Shown here: one piece after another, positions 1 to 6,571 of the stretch
Layout: each line of letters starts with the position of its first letter
Position numbering within the stretch: the first letter of the stretch is position 1
DNA from: CAZGMJ01 sp964649005
GTDB taxonomy: Bacteria > Planctomycetota > Phycisphaerae > Sedimentisphaerales > Anaerobacaceae
Direction of reading: 5' to 3'
Length of the DNA stretch: 21,507 nucleotides
Assembly (NCBI GenBank): GCA_964649005.1
Contig: CAZYMD010000077.1
Coordinates: forward strand, 1-21,507
Program-made: the position numbers and the translations under genes
The notes under the pieces: generated by a model
Databases searched by the model: none
Told to the model about the DNA's origin: nothing
The model's input: the letters and a program-made list of their open reading frames with translations, nothing else

Positions 1-37
1 GGCATCTCTAACAATCCCATTTAACTTTTAGGCCAAA

Positions 38-934
38 TTATCTATGGAAGCTCTGGCCAATAAACGCCAGGCCGTCAATCAGTCCAGTCCTCCAATATCC
101 CCATGAGTGCCCGCCTTCGCGGACCCTGTATTCATGCGGAATTTCTCTATCCCGCATGAGAATGTGCATAGTGGAATTACCCTTGTACAAAAAGTCGTCG
201 TCTCCGCAGTCGAGATAGAAACGAACGGATTTGATCTTCTGGACGTCACCGGTCTGCATGATGTGAATAGGATTATTTGCCTTGTAATGATCGGTCAGTC
301 TTGCCTGGCCCTTCAGCCCGGCTCCATAGACGGGGCCTTCCATACCGTCCCAGCGGGACTGATCGAGAGCGAGCATTTCCTCATCAGTACGAACGCCCGA
401 ACTAAAGGCGACGCATGAGTTGAACAGATCAGGGTGTGTCAGCGCATGATTCAGCGCCCCGAAGCCACCCATAGACAGGCCTGCTATGCCCCGGTATTGC
501 TTTTCAGCACGGATTCTATACTTCGATTCGATGTAAGGCATGAACTCCTTGATAAAGAAGTCCTCATATCGCACTGAGCCGTCGTTGTTGTTGATATACC
601 AACTGACCCCGCCATCAGGCATAACGATAATCATAGGTGGTATCTTCTGATTTGCGATGGCTTCATCTGCCAGGAGATTCGCGTGGCCGAACTGGAGCCA
701 GCCTGTGTCGTCGTCCGAGTAGCCATGCAGAAGGTATACCACCGGATAAAACCGCTCGGATGTATCATAGTCAAAGGGAAGATAGATCGTGTATCGCACA
801 TCCTTGCCCAGTATCTTGCTCGAAAGCTTGAGACCCTCCTTAACGACGCCCCGCGAAATCTGAGCATTAAGCTGTGATGTACATACCATGACAACAGCAA
901 CAAAAACCAGCGTTGTGATTGTTTTGGTTTTCAT
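38..934 (-). CDS. Secreted esterase-D family alpha/beta hydrolase
   Basis: A 298-residue protein of the putative esterase family (esterase D / feruloyl-esterase type). Residues 1-24 form a Sec signal peptide ending LNA, followed by Gln25. The nucleophile elbow GLSMGG places Ser154. The acid is probably Asp247 in DCGDDDFL, and His276 in GGHSWGYW completes the triad. YLLHGY near residue 70 supplies the usual oxyanion-hole region. AGGAG lies 7 bases before the ATG. The family hydrolyses acyl esters such as feruloyl or acetyl groups on plant polysaccharides, or other small esters; the substrate here is not determined. It is the last gene of a minus-strand group, 61 bases after the SGNH hydrolase, so co-transcription is likely. 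Family assignment is firm; the role as polysaccharide de-esterifier is inferred from the neighbours. Confidence 0.9.
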   Translation of the reverse strand: MKTKTITTLVFVAVVMVCTSQLNAQISRGVVKEGLKLSSKILGKDVRYTIYLPFDYDTSERFYPVVYLLHGYSDDDTGWLQFGHANLLADEAIANQKIPPMIIVMPDGGVSWYINNNDGSVRYEDFFIKEFMPYIESKYRIRAEKQYRGIAGLSMGGFGALNHALTHPDLFNSCVAFSSGVRTDEEMLALDQSRWDGMEGPVYGAGLKGQARLTDHYKANNPIHIMQTGDVQKIKSVRFYLDCGDDDFLYKGNSTMHILMRDREIPHEYRVREGGHSWGYWRTGLIDGLAFIGQSFHR

Positions 935-995
935 TTCAATCTCCTGAGCATAAAGTCATACTTCGTAGTACGAACCAAATCTGCAGTCAGCGATA

Positions 996-2420
996 TTATT
1001 TCTTAAAAGGCGGCTTGTAAACGCGAATGGCGATGATCGAAAGTCTGTCACCTTCTCTTGCGATTAGCTCCAGCGTGTGCTTGCCATTCTCAAGATTCGA
1101 CGCCAGAACAGTCGGATATTCTCTGGCCTTACTTTCAACTTTGGATCCCGTGTATTGATCTGTCCCCATCAGCTCGACTTTCCATGACACCTTGAAACCA
1201 TCCGGAGCGGCCTTTTTGCCGACCTGCTTATCGTATTGAAACACCCAGTCTTCAGGCTCGATGACAATGCGCCCGCTGTTGGAAACGAACTTCTCTTTCG
1301 CGTTACCGCTACCGTCAGGCCCTGTCACCGACCCTTTTACTGTAAAAGCAAACTCATTTTGCTCGTCGTTGAAACCGCTGCACACTGCTTCCCAAGATTC
1401 CAAAATCGGCTGTTTCTCCCACGTGATCTTTTTAAGTGCAGGCCAGCCCACTCCAGGCGTCCCACTTGGCCTGGTAAACGTGTAGCATTCAGGATGCTCG
1501 CTCGGCTTCTTGCCATCGATCAATACTTGGGCCTTTCCGCCATCACCTTTTATGGCCAGAGCGACAACACGGTTCCCTTCGAATTCAAGAGTGAGCTTGT
1601 CACCCTGCCAGTGGATATCCCTGCCAACCTGGCACGTCTTAACCATATCCTTCCACTCGCCCTGAGGCTCATCAGGTAGGTACACAAGGTAGCGATTGAG
1701 CAATTCGGCCATGAGCCATCGCCCCTGCTCGTTCAAGTGCACGCTGTCTTTAAGCAAAGCGGGCGGATCAAAACCATTGTCCTTAAGATAATTCACCCAC
1801 TCCCACCGCTGAGGCTGCCAGGAGCAATTGTACTTCTTAGCGATCTCCGGCAAAAGGAAGTAGTTCATCTTGTCACCCCAGTCCTTCTGATTGGCCCAGA
1901 AATCACCTTCACATTTAGCTTCAGGCCATATATTGACGTGGTCGGACTGCATAATAATCTCAGCGGTGGTGCGACTGCGCAGTTCGCGAATTATGTCTTC
2001 ATACTTGTCGTGCGCACCATACACATGAAACACCAGCAGATCGGGATAGAAAGGCATAACATCGTAATACATGGTCCGCACCAGCAGTTGCGAGCTGAAC
2101 CCCCCTAACGCCTTATTCTCGATAACGAAGTCGGTATTGGGGAAACGCTTCTTAAGGTCCTCGGCCACCATTGTATGCCACTGTTGAGCGACAATGGACT
2201 GGCCATAAAAGAGAATGCGAACGGTATTGCGCTTCTCAGGCGTACTGGTCACCATTAATGTCATACTACGTTGAAAGTGCTTGCCGTATTGGGAAGTATC
2301 CTTAGGCGGCTTCGGCGCCGGATAATCGACAGCCAATACCAATGAAGACGTTAGCAAGAACAGAAAAATGGCTCCGACACAGAGATTAAAGTTCCGGTTT
2401 CCCCAAGTATGTTTTATCAT
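996..2420 (-). CDS. Secreted SGNH/GDSL-family hydrolase with C-terminal extension
   Basis: A 474-residue protein. I chose the ATG at 2420 rather than the longer open frame to 2498 because AAAGGA precedes it and a normal signal peptide then follows (hydrophobic residues about 13-30, cleavage after VLA). Block I reads FYGQS with Ser75, where GQS replaces GDS. Block II glycine lies in ALGG (about 105-107). Block V reads DSVHLN with Asp225 and His228. Block III, usually GxND, reads YGAHD at 134-138, so the expected Asn is absent. Residues about 250-474 are beta-rich and unrecognised, possibly an accessory carbohydrate-binding sandwich. Members are typically exported carbohydrate esterases or lipases. 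It lies 140 bases downstream of the Gfo/Idh/MocA gene and 61 bases upstream of the esterase gene, on the same strand. Confidence 0.85.
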   Translation of the reverse strand: MIKHTWGNRNFNLCVGAIFLFLLTSSLVLAVDYPAPKPPKDTSQYGKHFQRSMTLMVTSTPEKRNTVRILFYGQSIVAQQWHTMVAEDLKKRFPNTDFVIENKALGGFSSQLLVRTMYYDVMPFYPDLLVFHVYGAHDKYEDIIRELRSRTTAEIIMQSDHVNIWPEAKCEGDFWANQKDWGDKMNYFLLPEIAKKYNCSWQPQRWEWVNYLKDNGFDPPALLKDSVHLNEQGRWLMAELLNRYLVYLPDEPQGEWKDMVKTCQVGRDIHWQGDKLTLEFEGNRVVALAIKGDGGKAQVLIDGKKPSEHPECYTFTRPSGTPGVGWPALKKITWEKQPILESWEAVCSGFNDEQNEFAFTVKGSVTGPDGSGNAKEKFVSNSGRIVIEPEDWVFQYDKQVGKKAAPDGFKVSWKVELMGTDQYTGSKVESKAREYPTVLASNLENGKHTLELIAREGDRLSIIAIRVYKPPFKK

Positions 2421-2560
2421 TTGGTATATTCCTTTATTGAAGATTCTGCTATTACACCTACCATGGGATTGAATCTGCATCACAAAGGCACAGCACACAA
2501 ACCGTCTTAAACCAAATTCAGCAGGTGCTCACGACAAACAAATGTCATCTTAACGATTTT

Positions 2561-3901
2561 CTAAGGCTCCGGATGCACCCAGGGCCTGCGATAGGGTCTG
2601 CGAAGCAGTTTATTCGCTTGGTCGTCGTTAACGACCATGCCTTGAACCGGATCCCAGGCAAGCGTTCGCCCGAGCTGGCATGCAATATTCGCCAGAATGC
2701 ACGTAGCCGCCGTTATGTAACCCTGCTCGATATCGGAAACCGGACGCCCACGAGTCTCGATCATTTCCAGGAAATTCAGCCAGTGCCTTCGCATCGGCGC
2801 CGCCACGTGGCGTTCGAGGTCCTTCTCCGTCTCATCCTCAGGATACTTGTCGTACTCATAGAGCGCGTCGCCATGAGCTTTCTCGCCCTGGCCCTGTGGA
2901 ATGAAATCGTACTTGTGGACGTCGGCCTTGAGCGTCCCCTTGTCGCCGTAAATAAACGCAGCCCACGGATACTCCGGATCGGGAGCACTGCCCCAAGTCC
3001 GATGCGTCCAGACAACGGGAATGTCACCATAGTCGAACGTGGCAATTTGCGTGTCGCTTATGTTGGCCTTACTTCCCTTGTCCACGAGAATCCCGCCGGA
3101 TGAACTGATACGCTCGGGCCAGCCAAGATCGAGCATCCAGCGGACCATGTCGAGCATGTGCACGCACATATCACCAATGATGCCGTTGCCATATTCCATG
3201 AACGCACGCCAGCCGCGTGGATGATTGATCCTGCAATAGGGCCGCATGGGAGCGGGCCCGGTCCACATTTCATAATCAAGGTTCTCAGGTGGAGCTATAT
3301 CAGGCGGATTTCCACGAGCCCGCATGTGATAATAGCAGCAAATCTCGACGTGGGCTATTTTTCCCAAACGACCTTCCTTGATGATCTTGTCGCGTGCCTC
3401 AATCAAGTGCGGCGTACTGCGACGCTGCATGTTGACCTGAACCACCCTTTTATGCTTGCGAGCGGCCGCCAGCATGGCCTGGCCCTCAACGACGTCGGTG
3501 CTGATAGGCTTTTCGACATAAACATCCGCCCCAGCCTCGACCGCCGCGATCATCGCCAGCGCATGCCAGTGGTCGGGCGTAGCAACATGCACTATGTCCA
3601 AGTCTTCGTTCTTGAGCAGTTGACGGTAGTCGCCATAGATGCGAGGTTTCTTTTTCGATACCTGCCGGGCGGCCACCATCTCGGCAGCTTCAGCAACCAT
3701 GTTCTTGTCCACATCGCACAACGCTACAACCTCGACAGGGGCCACCTGAAGCATCCTGAACATCGCGCTCTTGCCATACCATCCACAGCCTATCAAAGCA
3801 GTGCGTTTTGGCTTCGCTGCCGCGAATAGAGGATTGAAGCTGCCCAATGCCGATAACGCCAGCCCAGCCGAGCCGGCTTGAAGAAATTGACGACGATCCA
3901 T
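2561..3901 (-). CDS. Tat-exported Gfo/Idh/MocA family oxidoreductase
   Basis: A 446-residue NAD(P)-dependent oxidoreductase. The open frame extends to 4057, but GGAGG six bases before the ATG at 3901 fixes the start. Residues 1-29 are a Tat signal (DRRQFLQAG, then an Ala/Leu core). The Rossmann fold begins RTALIGCGWYG (about 33-43), and the family EKP motif is at 130-132 (VEKPIS). The C-terminal half contains the family's alpha/beta substrate domain with a GNGIIGDMCVHMLDM segment. Gfo/Idh/MocA enzymes oxidise or reduce sugars, inositols and glycosides with tightly bound cofactor. Tat export fits folding with cofactor before transport. This exported type is common in Planctomycetota (general knowledge). 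It probably heads the minus-strand group 3901-38 and is divergent from the lactonase gene at 4146. Substrate unknown. Confidence 0.92.
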   Translation of the reverse strand: MDRRQFLQAGSAGLALSALGSFNPLFAAAKPKRTALIGCGWYGKSAMFRMLQVAPVEVVALCDVDKNMVAEAAEMVAARQVSKKKPRIYGDYRQLLKNEDLDIVHVATPDHWHALAMIAAVEAGADVYVEKPISTDVVEGQAMLAAARKHKRVVQVNMQRRSTPHLIEARDKIIKEGRLGKIAHVEICCYYHMRARGNPPDIAPPENLDYEMWTGPAPMRPYCRINHPRGWRAFMEYGNGIIGDMCVHMLDMVRWMLDLGWPERISSSGGILVDKGSKANISDTQIATFDYGDIPVVWTHRTWGSAPDPEYPWAAFIYGDKGTLKADVHKYDFIPQGQGEKAHGDALYEYDKYPEDETEKDLERHVAAPMRRHWLNFLEMIETRGRPVSDIEQGYITAATCILANIACQLGRTLAWDPVQGMVVNDDQANKLLRRPYRRPWVHPEP

Positions 3902-3907
3902 AGTATT

Positions 3908-3912
3908 CCTCC
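3908..3912 (-). promoter_or_regulatory. Strong ribosome binding site GGAGG
   Basis: GGAGG on the minus strand, six bases before the ATG at 3901. It decides the start of the oxidoreductase and rejects the 52-codon upstream extension, which would also bury the Tat signal inside the protein. Confidence 0.8.
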
Positions 3913-3944
3913 GAATACAGGTTATTGATAACAAATTTCGGCTG

Positions 3945-3973
3945 ATTATAACCTCCGGCCCCATTATTTGCCA
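3945..3973 (-). promoter_or_regulatory. Candidate promoter TGGCAA-N17-TATAAT
   Basis: On the minus strand a perfect TATAAT (3950 to 3945) follows TGGCAA (3973 to 3968) by 17 bases, about 44 bases upstream of the oxidoreductase start. The -35 is only 3/6 to TTGACA. Assigned by eye from spacing and position. Confidence 0.4.
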
Positions 3974-4007
3974 GTGGCTTGTCGCCTCTAATCTTTGCCC
4001 CAACCGC

Positions 4008-4036
4008 TGGCATCTCAATAATCGTTCCTGTATAAT
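4008..4036 (+). promoter_or_regulatory. Candidate promoter TGGCAT-N17-TATAAT
   Basis: On the plus strand a perfect TATAAT (4031-4036) follows TGGCAT (4008-4013) by 17 bases, with the lactonase gene starting 109 bases downstream. It mirrors the divergent candidate at 3945-3973 with nearly the same -35. Confidence 0.4.
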
Positions 4037-4145
4037 GAGCGGGCTTTCAAGCAACATGACATATAGATGACTGAGTTACGAAGGAGCCTTCCGTGCTTCA
4101 TCGCACAGAGCTTTCGGTCGGTTTGAGATAACACGGAGTCATAAT

Positions 4146-5219
4146 ATGAAGACAGATAGCGCCCCATCAAACACATGGATAATATTATTTCTGGCAATCG
4201 GTCTTTTTGGGGGCCCTATGATTGCAGATTCATCTGGGGTCGAGACTGTCCCGACAATGGGCCGGATTGTCGCCTTCGAAGATGGATTCTATGAATTGGT
4301 CCCAAAGGACGCAGTCATCGAAGTAATCGGTTCCGGCTTCACATGGTCCGAGGGGCCTGTTTGGGTTCCCGATCCCAACGGTGGCTACTTGATCTTCTCC
4401 GACATACCTCGCAATTCCATAATTAAATGGAAAGAAGGCGAAGGCATCAGCCTGTTCATGAAGCCTTCAGGGTATACAGGGCTTGGTCAATACAGCCGGG
4501 AGCCTGGCAGCAATGGCCTTGCCGTCGACGTCCAGGGCAGAATCATTTTCTGCGAACACGGCGACCGCCGGGTATCGCGTCTTAAAAAAGGCGGTGGAAA
4601 GAAAACATTGGCGGATGGCTACAAGGGCAAAAGGCTCAACAGCCCGAACGACGCCGTCGTCAAATCCAACGGTGATATCTATTTCACCGATCCGCCTTAT
4701 GGTCTGCCAAAAGGCTTTAACGATCCTTTGCGCGAGCTGGATTTCTGTGGCGTCTACCGTATCTCAACACATGGCGAAGTGACATTACTAACCGAAAAAA
4801 TGCGCGCCCCCAATGGCATCGCGCTGTCACCTGACGAAAAGACGCTTTACGTCGCCCAGTCAGATGGCAGAGAGCCCGTCATTATGACCTTCCCCATCAA
4901 AACCGATGGCACGATTGGCGATGGAAGAGTATGTTACAGCTACTCCGAAACGATTGGCAAAATGCCTGGAGGCCCAGATGGCCTGAAGGTAGACCAAAAT
5001 GGAAATCTGTTCGCCACTGGTCCAGGTGGCGTCTACATCATCACGCCCCAGGGCAAAGCCCTCGGACGCATACATACAGGTCAACGCACAGCCAATTGCG
5101 CATGGGGAAACGACGATGGCGCCACCCTCTATATGACAGCCGATTCCTATCTCTGTCGCATACGCACAAAAACCAAAGGAGCGAACTGGAAAACGAAGGC
5201 GGGAAAGCCTTCCCAATGA
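4146..5219 (+). CDS. SMP-30/gluconolactonase/LRE-like lactonase, exported
   Basis: A 357-residue six-bladed beta-propeller of the SMP-30/gluconolactonase family. Its metal-site pattern is intact: Glu69 in WSEGPVW, Asn168 in NSPND, Asn223 in APNG and Asp278 in GPDG, matching the Glu/Asn/Asn/Asp set of characterised members. A hydrophobic segment at about 10-26 is a signal peptide or N-terminal anchor, so the enzyme probably acts outside the cytoplasm. The family hydrolyses sugar lactones such as gluconolactone, the product expected when a sugar dehydrogenase oxidises C1. The ATG is preceded by GGAG at normal distance. The aldo/keto reductase begins 39 bases after the stop, suggesting a two-gene operon. 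The exact lactone is unknown. Confidence 0.9.
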   Translation: MKTDSAPSNTWIILFLAIGLFGGPMIADSSGVETVPTMGRIVAFEDGFYELVPKDAVIEVIGSGFTWSEGPVWVPDPNGGYLIFSDIPRNSIIKWKEGEGISLFMKPSGYTGLGQYSREPGSNGLAVDVQGRIIFCEHGDRRVSRLKKGGGKKTLADGYKGKRLNSPNDAVVKSNGDIYFTDPPYGLPKGFNDPLRELDFCGVYRISTHGEVTLLTEKMRAPNGIALSPDEKTLYVAQSDGREPVIMTFPIKTDGTIGDGRVCYSYSETIGKMPGGPDGLKVDQNGNLFATGPGGVYIITPQGKALGRIHTGQRTANCAWGNDDGATLYMTADSYLCRIRTKTKGANWKTKAGKPSQ

Positions 5220-5248
5220 TATCGCAACGAAGACAACGCCCATTCAAT

Positions 5249-5253
5249 GGAGG
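5249..5253 (+). promoter_or_regulatory. Start-deciding ribosome binding site GGAGG
   Basis: GGAGG lies five bases before the ATG at 5259. An in-frame upstream ATG at 5247 overlaps this site (ATGGAGG), so it cannot use it. The start of the aldo/keto reductase is therefore placed at 5259. Confidence 0.75.
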
Positions 5254-5258
5254 TTATT

Positions 5259-6299
5259 ATGAGTTGTAACAAATATGATGAAAACAAAATACTATCGAAC
5301 ATGACCAGGCATAATAGTGGCGGCTGCCATAATAATCTGGACCGGCGCGAGTTCTTGAAAAGATCGGCAGGCCTTGGTGCAGCGCTTGCATTAGCAGGAC
5401 GTATACCCCAAACCTTCGCCGCCGAAGGCACAAACGCTCTCCCAACGAGAGTGCTCGGACGCACAGGCGTCAAGGTCCCAATTTTGGGCCTTGGCACCGC
5501 CCCCGTAGGCGAGGGACCAATCGGAGTCGAGGAGGGTATCAAAATATTCAGCGAAGCCATCGACCGCGGAGTGACATACATCGACACCGCACGAATCTAT
5601 GGAAACGCCGAAGAGATATTGGGCCACATCGTCCCCAAACAGCGTGACAAGCTCTTTTTGGTAACGAAGGTTTGGACCGGGAATGGCCAAAGAGCGGAGT
5701 CCATCTTCAATGAGTCGCTCCAGAAACTCAAGACCGATCACGTGGACTTGGTGCACATTCACAATATCGGTGACAAGAATCTCGAAGAAGTTCGAGGCAA
5801 AGGCGGAGTGCTCGAATTCCTGTTGAAACAAAAGGAAGTAGGCAAGACTCGTTTCATCGGAGTGACATCGCACTGTCGCCCATCCAGGGTCGTCAGTATG
5901 ATCGAAACCGACCAGATCGACGTGGCTATGACCGTCATTAACTATGCTGACAAATTCACATACGATTTTCATGGCAAGATCCTCCCCGCCGCGAAAAAAC
6001 ACAACGTGGGCCTCGCGGCAATGAAAGCTTACGCAGGAATCAAAGGCGGTTTCCGCAATCATAGAAGTGGCTTTGTTGGCTGCGTCACCGAGTCAAACAG
6101 ACTGCCCCTTGCACTGGCATACGCATTGGACCTCGAAGGCGTCAACGTTGCCGTAGTCGGCCCTTATACAGTCGAGCAGGCTATTGAAAACGTGGAACTC
6201 GCAAGAAAATATAAGCCCCTCTCGGCCGAACAAAGAGCGGCGCTGCTGGAACATGGAAAGCAGCTAAATCTTGGCACGCGCTACGGCCCTCTAAGCTGA
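5259..6299 (+). CDS. Tat-exported aldo/keto reductase
   Basis: A 346-residue protein from the ATG at 5259. The N-terminus has a Tat signal (DRREFLKR at about 28-35, then an Ala/Leu/Gly core ending about AAEG), preceded by an unusually long polar n-region of about 27 residues. The mature part begins with the family pattern RVLGRTGVKVPILGLGT. The catalytic tetrad is visible: Asp109 (YIDTARIYG), Tyr114, Lys137 (LVTKVW) and His168 (VDLVHIHN). The family reduces carbonyls or oxidises alcohols with NAD(P)H. Exported Tat-type members must acquire cofactor before transport. It directly follows the lactonase gene. Substrate unknown. No frameshift or missing catalytic residue was seen. Confidence 0.92.
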   Translation: MSCNKYDENKILSNMTRHNSGGCHNNLDRREFLKRSAGLGAALALAGRIPQTFAAEGTNALPTRVLGRTGVKVPILGLGTAPVGEGPIGVEEGIKIFSEAIDRGVTYIDTARIYGNAEEILGHIVPKQRDKLFLVTKVWTGNGQRAESIFNESLQKLKTDHVDLVHIHNIGDKNLEEVRGKGGVLEFLLKQKEVGKTRFIGVTSHCRPSRVVSMIETDQIDVAMTVINYADKFTYDFHGKILPAAKKHNVGLAAMKAYAGIKGGFRNHRSGFVGCVTESNRLPLALAYALDLEGVNVAVVGPYTVEQAIENVELARKYKPLSAEQRAALLEHGKQLNLGTRYGPLS

Positions 6300-6571
6300 A
6301 ACAGCCCGAAAATCCCACTTGCCTAAAACAGCTAATTATGAACCGCAATCAGGTATAAGCTTCACATGCAGCCGAGCCTGCGGGATTTGCACATCCGCCA
6401 ATCTGGGAATTCAAAGCCAGAAGTCTGTCACAAATCCTTGAGATTGGCAGGATACTTGCTATGATGGCCTATCCTTAGCAGGCTCAGGCCCAAATAACCG
6501 GCATGGGCGGTACTTAGGAGTGTTATTCAATTACATGTACTGTTATCTATTGCGCTGAAAGGATAATTCCA
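6300..6571 (+). other. Intergenic spacer upstream of GH2 gene
   Basis: A 272-base non-coding spacer between the reductase and the GH2 gene. It holds one good promoter candidate (6440-6467). I see no hairpin followed by a T-run, and no small gene with a ribosome binding site. Confidence 0.5.
6440..6467 (+). promoter_or_regulatory. Candidate promoter TTGAGA-N16-TATGAT
   Basis: TTGAGA (6440-6445), a 16-base spacer beginning TT and ending GC, then TATGAT (6462-6467), 104 bases before the GH2 start. The same TTGAGWTT-N12-GCTATNRT arrangement recurs at 15695-15722 and 17286-17313, which raises confidence that it is functional. Confidence 0.55.

Noticed and set aside
1..37. Possible terminator after the esterase gene
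   Set aside because: The 37 bases show no hairpin and the window edge cuts the region.
2421..2498. 26-codon N-terminal extension of the SGNH hydrolase
   Set aside because: It would place a polar stretch before the signal peptide. The ATG at 2420 has its own ribosome site.
2525..3829. Long plus-strand open frames opposite the oxidoreductase gene
   Set aside because: They are antisense shadows of a gene with clear Rossmann and EKP motifs and a strong ribosome site.
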